A stretch of DNA of 64,000 bases, from the NCBI GenBank assembly GCA_018820315.1, contig JAHJOQ010000059.1:23835-87834 (forward strand), read 5' to 3'. The stretch comes from Candidatus Zixiibacteriota bacterium (GTDB taxonomy: Bacteria; Zixibacteria; MSB-5A5; JAABVY01; JAHJOQ01). Shown here piece by piece: positions 46,494-57,121 of the stretch (position 1 is its first letter; each line of letters opens with the position of its first letter). Below the pieces are notes generated by a model. The model saw nothing but the letters and a program-made list of their open reading frames with translations. It was not told the DNA's origin and did no database searches. The translations under genes and the position numbers were made by a program.

Positions 46494-47462
46494 ATGGTCG
46501 ACTATTCATCAAAACAGTGCGTCAAGTGTCTTGCGGTGTCATTGCTGGTATTGACTAATCTTCTCGGACTGCCTGGCTGTGGCCCCAAATCCCCCTTCAA
46601 TCGATCGAATGCAAGCATGGGCGATATTACCGGATATGTTTTTGTTGGGACGATTAGTGGCAGAATAGGGTCGCAGGTGCTGTCAAGGCCTGGTGCAATT
46701 GCGATGGATCCCCAGTGGAATCTGATCATTTGCGACGCCGGGAATCTCAGGCTTGTGAAAGTCAAGCCGGACGGGACATTTCTTGCTGAGATTGGCGGAT
46801 TCGGTTTCTCACGTGAGAATTTCGCCGCAATCACGGACATTGCCACACCGGACCGTGTTAACTTCTATGTTCTCGACAGCTCCAATTCGAGAATTGTACG
46901 TCTCGATGACGATCTGAACTGGATATCTGCCACGAAAATCAGCACGCTTGCGGACAACGACAACGTCGGCAGGCTGCATGCGATAGCTGTAAATTCGTTC
47001 GGCGACATCTTCCTTTCCGATCCTGATAACAATCGGATCGTCAAGCTCGATCGGAAATATGAGTTGCTTCAGGAGCTCACCGGATATGGCGGCTTCTTTT
47101 TCCCGGGACGGCTGGCCATTGATGCTGATGATAATCTGTTCGTGGTTGGTCGCAATAGGAAGCAAATCGCCGCGTACGATAGCTACGATAATTTTCTGGG
47201 AGATGTTACAGCTAAACCTCTCGATGATCCTGCAGGGTTGTGGGTCGACAGACGGGGGGTCTTATATCTGGTCGACCGCAAATTGAATAGTGTCTCGATA
47301 TTCGGTGGTGACGGCAAGGAGCTCTACTCATTCGGATCCACGGGCACTGGTGACTACCAGTTCCGGCGGGCAGAGAGCATATGCATCAATAACGAGGGCT
47401 GGATATTCGTCTCCGACACCGAAGGTGACAGGGTCATGGTCTTTCGTCCAAACAGGCAGTAG
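46494..47462 (+). CDS. NHL-repeat six-bladed propeller lipoprotein
   Basis: 322 residues from the ATG at 46494; a TTG at 46443 would move the signal peptide inward. The lipobox LPGC places lipidated Cys near residue 29. NHL-type blades repeat: GAIAMDPQWNLIICDAGNLR, AVNSFGDIFLSDPDNNRIVK, LAIDADDNLFVVGRNRKQ, LWVDRRGVLYLVDRKLNSV and ICINNEGWIFVSDTEGDRV. Such propellers are protein- or glycan-binding scaffolds outside the inner membrane. It precedes the large outer-membrane gene by 3 bases, suggesting a joint complex. Confidence 0.8.
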   Translation: MVDYSSKQCVKCLAVSLLVLTNLLGLPGCGPKSPFNRSNASMGDITGYVFVGTISGRIGSQVLSRPGAIAMDPQWNLIICDAGNLRLVKVKPDGTFLAEIGGFGFSRENFAAITDIATPDRVNFYVLDSSNSRIVRLDDDLNWISATKISTLADNDNVGRLHAIAVNSFGDIFLSDPDNNRIVKLDRKYELLQELTGYGGFFFPGRLAIDADDNLFVVGRNRKQIAAYDSYDNFLGDVTAKPLDDPAGLWVDRRGVLYLVDRKLNSVSIFGGDGKELYSFGSTGTGDYQFRRAESICINNEGWIFVSDTEGDRVMVFRPNRQ

Positions 47463-47465
47463 CCT

Positions 47466-50400
47466 ATGCGGATCGGTGCCGGAATATTCCTCTTAGCGTG
47501 CTTGCTCAACGCGAGTTACTCGGCTGCATCTGATCTTCCGGTTAATAAAGAGACATTCTGTTTTGACAATGCGCCGACCGTTGTAAGACTCAAACACGGG
47601 AATATCATCCGCAATACTCTGGTTGTGACTGCAAATGGCCGCACTCTTTCGGACGATGAATATGATGTCGACGTGCCGACCGGTACGATTCAGTTTCTGA
47701 CATCTTTGCCGATTCCAGTGAGTATAGAGATCGCTTACAGTCACCTCTGGTTTCAATTGCCCTCTTATTACTTCAAACGTAAATTGACGAACACCGAGGC
47801 ACGTCCACCGTCGTATGGAGCCCCCTTGGACTTAAGTCCCGTGCATGGGCGGTCGCAAACTGAACACTCGAATAAGCTTCAGATATTTGGCAGCAAATCA
47901 ATCGGTTTTAGAGCTGGAACCGGCGCTGATCTTGAGCTGAATCAGACTCTCAATGTTCAGATCGACGGATACCTGTCTGATAATCTGAAGGTGAGTGGAG
48001 TTCTATCAGATCAATCCAGCCCTGATGTCGGAGGGATTTCAACCTCACTGGGTGAGATCGACCGCGTGACTCTCAGCCTTGCATCAGACAACTTTCGCGC
48101 AGACATCGGTGATATCGTATTCGACCGTAAATTCGGCATGACATCTCGACTCACAAAAACACTGAAGGGGGGACAGGTTGCTGTGCATTCCGGGAATCTG
48201 CAGAGCGATCTGACTGTCGGTGGAATCAAATCAAAGCATGGCGCGCTGAGATCATTCGGTCGCGACGGTATCGCAGGACCGTATAAGCTGCTATCCAATG
48301 CAGGCAGATATACCGTGTCAATATTGCCCGGCACTGATCGCGTCTGGCTGGATGGACGTGCGCTTGTGCGGGGAGCCGATGCCGATTATCAAGTGGATTA
48401 CCTGAGAGGCGAGTTGACGTTCTCCCCAAGGATCACTATCACGTCGCGCTCTCGCATTGAAGCGGATTTCGAGTACCTCGATGAGAACTACCGACAGGAT
48501 TTCTATGCCGGATCGTTTCTCTTAGGCGACACGGCGTCATTCGCATCTGCAAGGATCGATTTCTTGCGGCAGTCCGACTCCAAAGATAATCCATCGCAGC
48601 TGGCATTGTCGCCGGGTGATATTGAATTGCTGGCTGACGCGGGTGATTCCAGCACTCTGGCCGCAAGGTCCGGTGTTGCGAAAGTCGATTCGGGACAGGG
48701 AAGCTACTTACAGGAAATAATCGAATCCGACACAGTTTACTCCTTTGTCGGATTGGGGAATGGCGATTATCAGGTAAGTTTTTCGTACTATGGCGAGGGA
48801 AAAGGTGACTACCGCTATCTGGGAGGGGGCGTCTACGAATTCATCGCCAGAGGCAAGGGTTCATATCTCCCGGTCGTATTTGTGCCGTTGCCGGAGCGCG
48901 CCGATGCCGTATCGCTGACAACACAGACAGGAAACGACGCGGTTTCGTTTCGATTCATCGGCACGGTCAGCGATCATGATCGAAACCTCGCATCGAACAT
49001 TGGTGACAATGACAATACCGGATCGGATATGGGGGCGAGTCTATCAGTATCGCCTTTCGGTCGGCCGGATGCCGCTGCCGTTACGTGGGAGGCGACGGTT
49101 GAAGCGAGGCGATCTGAGAGCGAATTCTTCCTGCCGGGGAGGAAGTACGACGTGGAGCGAGATCGTGAATGGGGATTGCGGAGCGATTCTATTTTCAATG
49201 TATTGGAGCAAGTGTCCATCTCGCAGATGATTCATGCCGCAAGTTACGGGAGCCTTGCCGCGAGCTTTGGATTATACCAGGACCGCGATTTCATAGATGC
49301 CAACCGCTACGGCTACGTCGGTACATTGAGTCCGTTCAATCATCTTGCGGTGACTGTCTCTCGCTCTGATCGCAAATCGACCGACATTGTGGCTGACATG
49401 GATTCACGGTTGTATGAAGACGAAATTGCCGTCAGACTTGACGGAGGTATGATTCGCGCGTTCGGGCGTTGGAACGATGAGACCGATCTCAGACCACTCG
49501 ATTCAACAGATTCCGGAAGGCGATATGATCGGTATACAACTGGCGCTGGTTTTGCAGGGGCATCATTGGATGTCGCCTATGAGAATCGCGAACTTCGACG
49601 GGAGGAGTGGCAAAAGGAATACGATTCCCGTGACGTGTCATTTGCATACACGAGCCGAGGTGGTGTTAGCGAGTCGAGTGTGATTGCAAGCATCACGCAT
49701 CGTCGGGTTCATTACTTCATTCCGAATCAATACAATCAGTCGCAGCTCGCTACTTCGCTCGACTATCGACTAGGTGGATTTGGCAATCTCTTTGATCTAT
49801 CGCTCAATTACCGCATCAGCAGGGAAGGAGTCGAGCGCACAAGCGAGAGTTTCATCAAGGTGGGTGAGGGGGAGGGAGAATTCAGGCATGAGGACGGCGT
49901 ATATGTTCCGGATCCATTCGGTGACTACATTCGCGTGGAGGAAGTTCTTGGGACTGATGATGTTGGGATCAGCATAAGTCGTAGTCTGATTCTCTACACT
50001 CGACCGGAACACTGGAAGAGCTGTCCCGCCAGCCTCGCATTCCTGAAGAGGTTCACACTGGAAACGCACCTTCGCACCAGCGAAAATGGAGGTGAAAACG
50101 AGCGGTTCAACGCAGGTTGGATCGTGCCGTACGCGGGTGTATTTGAAGACACGCGGCGGAGCTATGGTAAGAACCTGAGGCAGACCACAAGAGTGGATTT
50201 GGGCAGGGGGATGTCGGTCTTTTCTTCATTCGAAGAGCAGCGCACCGCGAGGCCGATGCAGACACCTCAGTTGGCAGACTATGGCCTCACTCTGCTGAAT
50301 CGTCTTGAATTCGACTTCAAGAAAGTGGTTCTCTATACTATCGAACATCGCTTCAAGAGACTCGATCAGAATTCGCGCTCGTATGGCGATGCCAGTTTCG

Positions 50401-50792
50401 TAGAGCATAGATTGGGGAATGTACTACGTTACCGGCCTGATCCTCGCTATGAGTTAGTTCTCAAACCGGCGTATCTGCGTGACATGAGCCGAAGCGATGA
50501 TTTGGAGGTGACCATGTGGGAGGCTGCTGCGGAAGCGTCAAGGCAGATCGCGGGCACCGGTCGAGTGAGCGGGCGGTTTGCGTATCAGTCTGTTTCAGCC
50601 TCTCAAACTGAGCGGTTCATTCCATTTCAGTATGTCTCCGGAAGACGGCTCGGAGATAATCTCCAGTGGGGAGCGACTGTGGAATTGAGATTCAGCAGGA
50701 GTATCAGCACCAGCCTCTCGTACGATGGCGAGAAAATCCCGGAGATCGACACGCGTCACGTGTCTTCAGTATCAGTCAAGGCGAGGTTCTGA
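47466..50792 (+). CDS. Large beta-rich outer-membrane protein of unknown family
   Basis: 1108 residues with a signal peptide (to about 22). An N-terminal part (about 25-110) has strands such as VVRLKHGNIIRNTLVV. It is followed by long alternating-strand stretches with SGVLSDQSSPDVGGIST and FRADIGDIVFDRKFGM. The C-terminal half is strand-rich and contains repeated Arg/Asp/Tyr turns, consistent with a large barrel. The last residues are VSVKARF, with terminal Phe, as in many barrels. A distant resemblance in organisation to SprA-type translocon proteins (much larger) is possible but not shown by a motif I can name. Its stop overlaps the start of the Omp85-like gene. Confidence 0.65.
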   Translation: MRIGAGIFLLACLLNASYSAASDLPVNKETFCFDNAPTVVRLKHGNIIRNTLVVTANGRTLSDDEYDVDVPTGTIQFLTSLPIPVSIEIAYSHLWFQLPSYYFKRKLTNTEARPPSYGAPLDLSPVHGRSQTEHSNKLQIFGSKSIGFRAGTGADLELNQTLNVQIDGYLSDNLKVSGVLSDQSSPDVGGISTSLGEIDRVTLSLASDNFRADIGDIVFDRKFGMTSRLTKTLKGGQVAVHSGNLQSDLTVGGIKSKHGALRSFGRDGIAGPYKLLSNAGRYTVSILPGTDRVWLDGRALVRGADADYQVDYLRGELTFSPRITITSRSRIEADFEYLDENYRQDFYAGSFLLGDTASFASARIDFLRQSDSKDNPSQLALSPGDIELLADAGDSSTLAARSGVAKVDSGQGSYLQEIIESDTVYSFVGLGNGDYQVSFSYYGEGKGDYRYLGGGVYEFIARGKGSYLPVVFVPLPERADAVSLTTQTGNDAVSFRFIGTVSDHDRNLASNIGDNDNTGSDMGASLSVSPFGRPDAAAVTWEATVEARRSESEFFLPGRKYDVERDREWGLRSDSIFNVLEQVSISQMIHAASYGSLAASFGLYQDRDFIDANRYGYVGTLSPFNHLAVTVSRSDRKSTDIVADMDSRLYEDEIAVRLDGGMIRAFGRWNDETDLRPLDSTDSGRRYDRYTTGAGFAGASLDVAYENRELRREEWQKEYDSRDVSFAYTSRGGVSESSVIASITHRRVHYFIPNQYNQSQLATSLDYRLGGFGNLFDLSLNYRISREGVERTSESFIKVGEGEGEFRHEDGVYVPDPFGDYIRVEEVLGTDDVGISISRSLILYTRPEHWKSCPASLAFLKRFTLETHLRTSENGGENERFNAGWIVPYAGVFEDTRRSYGKNLRQTTRVDLGRGMSVFSSFEEQRTARPMQTPQLADYGLTLLNRLEFDFKKVVLYTIEHRFKRLDQNSRSYGDASFVEHRLGNVLRYRPDPRYELVLKPAYLRDMSRSDDLEVTMWEAAAEASRQIAGTGRVSGRFAYQSVSASQTERFIPFQYVSGRRLGDNLQWGATVELRFSRSISTSLSYDGEKIPEIDTRHVSSVSVKARF

Positions 50793-52447
50793 TGCGAGCA
50801 ATCTGCACACTCCTGATTTTGATCGGCTATTGTGCAACTGCACTGTGTGGCGATCTTGAAATCGTCATCATAGGAGATGATCGTGTGTCCGCGAGCGAGA
50901 TCAGATATCTTCTGCATAATGACCTGCCGGATTCTGCTCTGATCGACAGTGTCTCTGACCTGTACTACTCGAAAGCTTACCCTGCTGCAATTGTATCGTT
51001 GGTTCACGGCGAGCGATCAGACACGCTAATCGTGACAACAGGAAATCGCTACTCAATCGGAGATGTCAGCCTGAGTGGCGATACTATGGATGTTGAAAAT
51101 GTCTTCGGTGGGCGTATCTACAGAGGGGTCGCCGCGAATCGCAAGAACTTCGATGGCATCGCGAACAGCATAATTGATTATTATGGAGAAGGGGGCTATC
51201 CATTTGTCCAGGTGAGTGTCTCGGACATGTCTACTCCCGAGACCGGTGTAATCGATTTGGAACTAAATATCGTCACTGGACCTGAGACGATGTTTGACAC
51301 ATGCAGAATCCTGGGCGCCGATCCGGCGACTGCGAAGTACCTAAAGAGAATATCGAGCGTGAAGCCGCGCGAGAGATTCAATGCCGGCGATATTCTGGAA
51401 TCGATCCGCATATTTCGTGCTCACAGATTTCTGTCGGTCGATGACAGTGCCTACCTTGATTTCAGGGATGACTACACAGTGTGCGTTCCAGTCTTCAGAG
51501 TGAGGCAGCTTCCAACGAATCTGCTTGAGGGCAGCATCGGTTACCAGCCTGCGTACGGCAATCAGTCGGCGTATGTGAGAGGATTCGCGCGGATTGAACT
51601 CGAGAATCTCTTTGGCAGAGGAAGGCGAATCTCATTCAGATACAACAAGAAGAATCCGATCTCGCACGAAGTCGCATTGGGCTATTATCAGCCCAATCTC
51701 TTCTATCAACCGTTGTCTGTTTCGACCGACCTGGAGCAACTGAAATTCGATAGTCTGTATCAGAAGCTCTCGGCGCAGTTGACGCTTGAGTATGGAAAGG
51801 GCAGGGGCGCAACGATTCGGCTATCAGGTGGGTGGGGCAAGTACACTCCGCTCGGATCGGTTTACCGAGGAGTGGTCCCTTCACGTCGCTGGTGGTGGGG
51901 GCTTGGATCGACAGCACAGAACACGCAGTCGAGGTTTTCGCAACGGGTCGATCTCGATATCGAGTACGGGATCAAGCAGCAGTTCGCTTTCGCCGGTGTC
52001 GAGCCTGCCGATACCAGAATCACAGATACGAGACTGCGCGGAAGCTATGTTCTTAGCATGCCGCTTCTTCACCGGCTTCAGCAGAAGATCGGAATATCCG
52101 GTGCGGGGATTGTAACCGATGAGGATTTGATTCCACCGTCGGATCTGTTAAGACTCGGAGGAGCCAGAAATCTTCGCGGATATCGTGAAGATCAGTTTCT
52201 CTGTTCTCGTTACGCACTATTTACGTTACAGCCCGAGTTGACGCTTGCGAAGAATGCACGATTTCACATCTTTGGAGATGGTGCGTGGTTCAGACAGTCA
52301 TCGCCTGAATCGTTTTCACGATTCGGGGTCGGGGGAGGGTTTGAATTCGGGCTCTCCAATGGAAAACTACTGATGGACGTTGCCTGGGGCAAGAATGACA
52401 GCTTGGGCGACGGCAAGCTATACGCTACTCTGGAGAGTCGTTTCTGA
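50792..52447 (+). CDS. Omp85-superfamily (TamA/BamA-like) outer-membrane protein
   Basis: 551 residues from the ATG at 50792, which overlaps the previous stop (TGATG). A signal peptide covers about 1-20. POTRA-like segments lie around 20-250 (NSIIDYYGEGGYPFVQV and a following repeat). The barrel starts near 270, and the conserved L6 motif appears as RNLRGYREDQF (near 462). The C terminus is LYATLESRF, ending with Phe as barrel signals do. Omp85 proteins insert or translocate outer-membrane proteins. The short POTRA region suggests a TamA or specialised branch rather than the essential BamA. Position directly after a large barrel gene suggests it helps insert that protein. Confidence 0.85.
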   Translation: MRAICTLLILIGYCATALCGDLEIVIIGDDRVSASEIRYLLHNDLPDSALIDSVSDLYYSKAYPAAIVSLVHGERSDTLIVTTGNRYSIGDVSLSGDTMDVENVFGGRIYRGVAANRKNFDGIANSIIDYYGEGGYPFVQVSVSDMSTPETGVIDLELNIVTGPETMFDTCRILGADPATAKYLKRISSVKPRERFNAGDILESIRIFRAHRFLSVDDSAYLDFRDDYTVCVPVFRVRQLPTNLLEGSIGYQPAYGNQSAYVRGFARIELENLFGRGRRISFRYNKKNPISHEVALGYYQPNLFYQPLSVSTDLEQLKFDSLYQKLSAQLTLEYGKGRGATIRLSGGWGKYTPLGSVYRGVVPSRRWWWGLGSTAQNTQSRFSQRVDLDIEYGIKQQFAFAGVEPADTRITDTRLRGSYVLSMPLLHRLQQKIGISGAGIVTDEDLIPPSDLLRLGGARNLRGYREDQFLCSRYALFTLQPELTLAKNARFHIFGDGAWFRQSSPESFSRFGVGGGFEFGLSNGKLLMDVAWGKNDSLGDGKLYATLESRF

Positions 52448-53304
52448 TGAGAACGATTTATCATATGCTGTTGATCGGCAGACCCGTCAACGAACTGATA
52501 ATCTTCTGCTCTGTCGTGACTGCCGGATTTCTCCTGAGTGACGTGCCTCCTTTCAGCACTATTGCCATCGCTGCCCTGGGTGCTGCACTGGTCGGAGGAT
52601 TCGGAAATGCCATAAACGATGCCGTAGATCACGTTTCCGATGCCGTCAACAAACCTGAGCGGCCGATTCCATCCGGTAGTCTGACTGTGGTACAGGGGTA
52701 TTTCGCTGCCGGACTGCATCTGATCACGGGACTCGTGCTGGCGGGTCTGGTCAACGTTCCCTGTTTCAAGATCGCAGCGCTCGCAGCTCTGATGCTTCTT
52801 GGATATGCATTCATCGCGAAAAGAATTCCTTTTGTAGCGAATACCTGGATCGCATACGTCTCGGCTCTGAGTTTCATTTATGCCATGGCCATTGTCGATG
52901 ACTGGCAGTGGTCACAGATAGGGCTCGCGTCGGCTGGATCGGTGTTTGTCTTCCTCTTCCACCTCGCGAGAGAAATCGTCAAAGACATCGAAGATATCTC
53001 CGGAGATACTGCCGCTGGAATCAGGACATTCCCCGCTCTCGTGGGGATCAGATTCGCCAAAGCAGTTGTTCTTGTCGTGTTTGCACTGCTCATAGCAGCA
53101 ATGATCCTTGCGTACCTATGGCTGGCGCTGTTCCCGTATTTTCTCGTAGGTGCACTTGCTCTGATCGCAATTCCGCTTGTCTGGACATCATGGCTGCTTG
53201 TTAAGTCATCCGACAAATCCGGGTTTTACCGTGTGCAAACATACCTCAAAATCCTCATGCCGCTCGGGCTGCTGGTTCTTCTGATAGGACGGTTTACAAA
53301 TTGA
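52447..53304 (+). CDS. UbiA-family prenyltransferase, resembling digeranylgeranylglyceryl-phosphate synthase
   Basis: 285 residues; the ATG overlaps the upstream stop (TGATG). Nine or so membrane helices are predicted. The first Asp-rich motif is NAINDAVDHVSDAVNKPERP (about 56-75) followed by IPSG, and the second is KDIEDISGD (about 179-187). The stretch NxPxRPIPSG is common to archaeal DGGGP synthases and some quinone prenyltransferases. It uses an allylic diphosphate to alkylate an acceptor in the inner membrane. Candidates are ether-lipid, quinone or polyprenyl products; sequence alone does not separate these. It stands between the envelope genes and the Bat operon. Confidence 0.82.
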   Translation: MRTIYHMLLIGRPVNELIIFCSVVTAGFLLSDVPPFSTIAIAALGAALVGGFGNAINDAVDHVSDAVNKPERPIPSGSLTVVQGYFAAGLHLITGLVLAGLVNVPCFKIAALAALMLLGYAFIAKRIPFVANTWIAYVSALSFIYAMAIVDDWQWSQIGLASAGSVFVFLFHLAREIVKDIEDISGDTAAGIRTFPALVGIRFAKAVVLVVFALLIAAMILAYLWLALFPYFLVGALALIAIPLVWTSWLLVKSSDKSGFYRVQTYLKILMPLGLLVLLIGRFTN

Positions 53305-53345
53305 TCTTGACACTCAGCACTAGCATCCTTAAATATGCCGACACT

Positions 53346-54227
53346 ATGAAATTGACTCCCACGGTTATAGCCATTGTTCTCGTTACCATCATGCTGCCCG
53401 TTGTCGCGCTCGCCGACGATGGTGTCGAGTTTGACGTGAGCGCTGCGCCAGTGGAGTTGACTCTTCGGGATACTCTCATTCTCGAACTTGCAGTTACTAT
53501 CACCGGTGATGATAGCAGGTTCGATATCGCTGAGCCTCCGGCACCGAAGATAGAAAATTTCGAGCTGATCTCCACTGGAAGCTCAAGCAAACGGATCGTC
53601 TCCTTGGAAGCACCCGCATTCAAGCGGATCACACGGCATCTCTTCTTGCCGCTTGCAGCGGGGCCAACGATCATCCCGGCGCTTTCCCTCGACTATGTTG
53701 AGGTCCAGACTGGCAGAGTTGTAAGATTGAAGTCGTCTGAGATCAGGGTTTCGGTTCTCCCGGACTCGGGTGGATCGGGCAGAATCGCAGGTCTGTTTCT
53801 ACTGGCTGCAATTGTCCTGGTCATTACGATCACATCGATATACGTCTACAAGCGGACTCAGGAGAAACGGAAGCAGGTTGGGTCTAATACCGAATCGAGA
53901 GAGCCGGAGGCTAAACTGTCGGAAGCTCTTGACAAGGTGGGCATTCAACTCGCTCACGGAAAAACTGCAGATGCGCAACGAAACCTGATAGAGTCAGTCA
54001 AGATCTACCTTGCAGGTCGCTATGGCCTTCTTGCGACAGGATTGAGCGGCAAAGAGGCAGCTAAAGAACTGCATGAAGCTGGTGTACCTACTGCGGTGAT
54101 ACTCATATGGATACAGCTATTCGACTGGAGTGCGAGCCTCAAGTTTAGCGGACTCTCCAGAAGTGAATCCGATCTGGCTGCTGTGGTTTCAGAACTGCGA
54201 CAGATCGTGGAACAATCACCCACCTAA
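53346..54227 (+). CDS. BatD-like single-anchor membrane protein with C-terminal helical domain
   Basis: 293 residues from the ATG at 53346 (MKLTPTVIAIVLVTIML, signal peptide). A beta-sandwich half follows (about 25-135; FDVSAAPVELTLRDTLILEL and RHLFLPLAAGPTIIPALSL), then one membrane helix (GLFLLAAIVLVITITSIYVY, about 142-161) and a cytoplasmic helical part (about 175-290; ESVKIYLAGRYG). That arrangement matches the oxygen-tolerance (BatD) family in shortened form. It directly precedes the MoxR ATPase. Such proteins couple an AAA ATPase to von Willebrand-type membrane proteins. Confidence 0.7.
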   Translation: MKLTPTVIAIVLVTIMLPVVALADDGVEFDVSAAPVELTLRDTLILELAVTITGDDSRFDIAEPPAPKIENFELISTGSSSKRIVSLEAPAFKRITRHLFLPLAAGPTIIPALSLDYVEVQTGRVVRLKSSEIRVSVLPDSGGSGRIAGLFLLAAIVLVITITSIYVYKRTQEKRKQVGSNTESREPEAKLSEALDKVGIQLAHGKTADAQRNLIESVKIYLAGRYGLLATGLSGKEAAKELHEAGVPTAVILIWIQLFDWSASLKFSGLSRSESDLAAVVSELRQIVEQSPT

Positions 54228-54269
54228 TCGCGTACGAATTGTTAATATGACAGCATTGATGGAGGAATA

Positions 54270-55256
<987 letters not shown>

Positions 55257-55259
55257 GAA

Positions 55260-56147
55260 GTGGCTATTGACACAGGAGAAATCCTCAAGAAGGTCCGTCG
55301 TATAGAAATCCGAACACGGCGGATTGTGAACGACCTGATATCCGGTGAATACCATTCCAGTTTCAAAGGTCAGGGGATGGAATTCGACGAAGTGCGGGAA
55401 TACATGCCGGGTGATGACGTTCGCAGGATAGACTGGAATGTTACTGCGCGGTACGGAACGCCGTTCATAAAGAAATTTGCCGAAGAGCGCGAACTGACTG
55501 TCATCATCCTCATGGATGTTTCCGGTTCCAAGCGATTCGGAACGGTTGACTACTATAAGTCTGAATTAGCTGCCGAGCTGACAGCACTCCTCGCATTTGC
55601 TGCGATCAAGAACAATGACAAAGTCGGGATGATCTCATTTTCAGATCGAATCGAGAAATTCATTCCGCCCAAGAAAGGTCGAAGGAATGTCCTGAGGTTG
55701 ATCCGCGAGGTACTCTATTCTGAGCCACAGAGTCGCGGGACGGATATCGGCGCTGCGCTGGAGTATTTCAACCGCGTGATCAAACGAAGAGCGGTTCTCT
55801 TCGTCATTTCAGATTTCATCGGTGACGACTTCCGCAAGCCGCTGATGATCGCGAGTCGGAAACACGATGCCATCGCTATCAATATCACCGACCCGCGCGA
55901 ACTGAGAATGCCGGAATCAGGTCTGATGTTTCTTGAGGATGCAGAGACCGGCAAGAGGATGTGGGTAGACACATCGAGTTCCGCTACGCGAGGAGCCTTT
56001 GCGGAAGATGCTCGTATCAGGCAGGAGAGTGTGGCCGCGTTGTTCCGCCAACATAAGATCGATTATGTATCGCTATCAACTGAAGGCAGTTACATCGAAG
56101 CGTTAACAAGATTCTTTAAGCTTAGAGAATTGAAACGACACCATTGA
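55260..56147 (+). CDS. DUF58 / VWA-like protein partnered with MoxR
   Basis: 295 residues from a GTG at 55260. The DUF58 signature is GQGMEFDEVREYMPGDDVRR (about 38-57) and IDWNVTARYG. A VWA-like MIDAS motif follows (DVSGS in LMDVSGSKRF, about 86-90). No membrane helix is apparent. DUF58 proteins sit with MoxR in operons for membrane-protein or enzyme maturation and stress tolerance. The stop overlaps the next start. Confidence 0.93.
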   Translation: MAIDTGEILKKVRRIEIRTRRIVNDLISGEYHSSFKGQGMEFDEVREYMPGDDVRRIDWNVTARYGTPFIKKFAEERELTVIILMDVSGSKRFGTVDYYKSELAAELTALLAFAAIKNNDKVGMISFSDRIEKFIPPKKGRRNVLRLIREVLYSEPQSRGTDIGAALEYFNRVIKRRAVLFVISDFIGDDFRKPLMIASRKHDAIAINITDPRELRMPESGLMFLEDAETGKRMWVDTSSSATRGAFAEDARIRQESVAALFRQHKIDYVSLSTEGSYIEALTRFFKLRELKRHH

Positions 56148-57121
56148 TGCGAGACATGAGTATCATGAAAATCAATATCTCGAATCTGTCGATGATCGCA
56201 ATCTTGCTTGCGCTGTTTGGAATCGGAGCCGTCGCATTCGGCCAGCAGGGCGCTGTCACGGTGGAGTCTGCCATAGACCGACAGCAGGCATACATGGGCG
56301 ACCGTCTCAGGTACACGCTAACGCTGACAACTGATTCCAATGTGGTCGTGGATTCGATTCCTATCGGAGAGAGTCTCGGCAAGTTTGAGATTAAGAAGAG
56401 AAGTTCCAGTTTATCGTCCGGAAAGCTCGGCAAGCTGACTCACAATATCGAGTTTGTTATTGCAGCATATGAAACAGGCCAACTCTGGATCCCGCGATTA
56501 ACACTGCGATTCATTGCGACCGACGGCAGCATCACTGAAGCAGCGACTGATTCTCTTTCGGTCGTGATACTGAGTCTGGCATCCACTGATTCGCTCGCAG
56601 ATATCAAAGGCTTGAAGCCGCCCATATACTTCGGAGGCCGATTCCCCTGGATTTACGTTGCGATCGCGTTGATCGTGCTGGCGGGTGTTCTGATTTGGCT
56701 CTGGAAGAGCCGCAGGAAAGCTCCGGACGCAGTAGCTGAGGTGAATTCTGTCGACAGACGGCCGCCATGGGTGATTGCGGAAGAGGAGTTGAAGAAGCTG
56801 AGAGAGTCCGATCTGCTGAGAGATGAGGAGTACAAGCTGTTCTATCTTCGGTTGACGGAGATATTGAAAACATACCTTGAACCTCGTTATGGCATTGACG
56901 CACTCGACCGGACAACAACCGAATTGAGAAATGAACTGAAGGCTATCGGTCTCGATCAGGCCGATTTCGATCTGCTGTTCGAGTTGTTTGTCAGCGCTGA
57001 TCTTGTCAAATTCGCCAAGCTCCTGCCGTCGACGCATGAAGCTGAATCTGATTTCCAGAGAGGCTGGCGGTTTGTTCAGGATACCAGTAAGCGCCGATCT
57101 GAAGAGGTGGATGTGAAATGA
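56147..57121 (+). CDS. BatD/DUF4381-like single-anchor protein
   Basis: 324 residues from the ATG at 56147, which overlaps the previous stop; internal ATGs at 56156 and 56165 are alternatives. A signal peptide (to GQQG, about 34) is followed by a beta-sandwich (about 35-145), a membrane helix (WIYVAIALIVLAGVLIWLWK, about 168-187) and a cytoplasmic helical domain (about 205-310) with EEELKKLRESDLLRDEEYK and EILKTYLEPRYG. The helical tail is shared in kind with the gene at 53346. Its stop overlaps the BatA start. It is probably the accessory membrane subunit of the DUF58/BatA group. Confidence 0.75.
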   Translation: MRDMSIMKINISNLSMIAILLALFGIGAVAFGQQGAVTVESAIDRQQAYMGDRLRYTLTLTTDSNVVVDSIPIGESLGKFEIKKRSSSLSSGKLGKLTHNIEFVIAAYETGQLWIPRLTLRFIATDGSITEAATDSLSVVILSLASTDSLADIKGLKPPIYFGGRFPWIYVAIALIVLAGVLIWLWKSRRKAPDAVAEVNSVDRRPPWVIAEEELKKLRESDLLRDEEYKLFYLRLTEILKTYLEPRYGIDALDRTTTELRNELKAIGLDQADFDLLFELFVSADLVKFAKLLPSTHEAESDFQRGWRFVQDTSKRRSEEVDVK

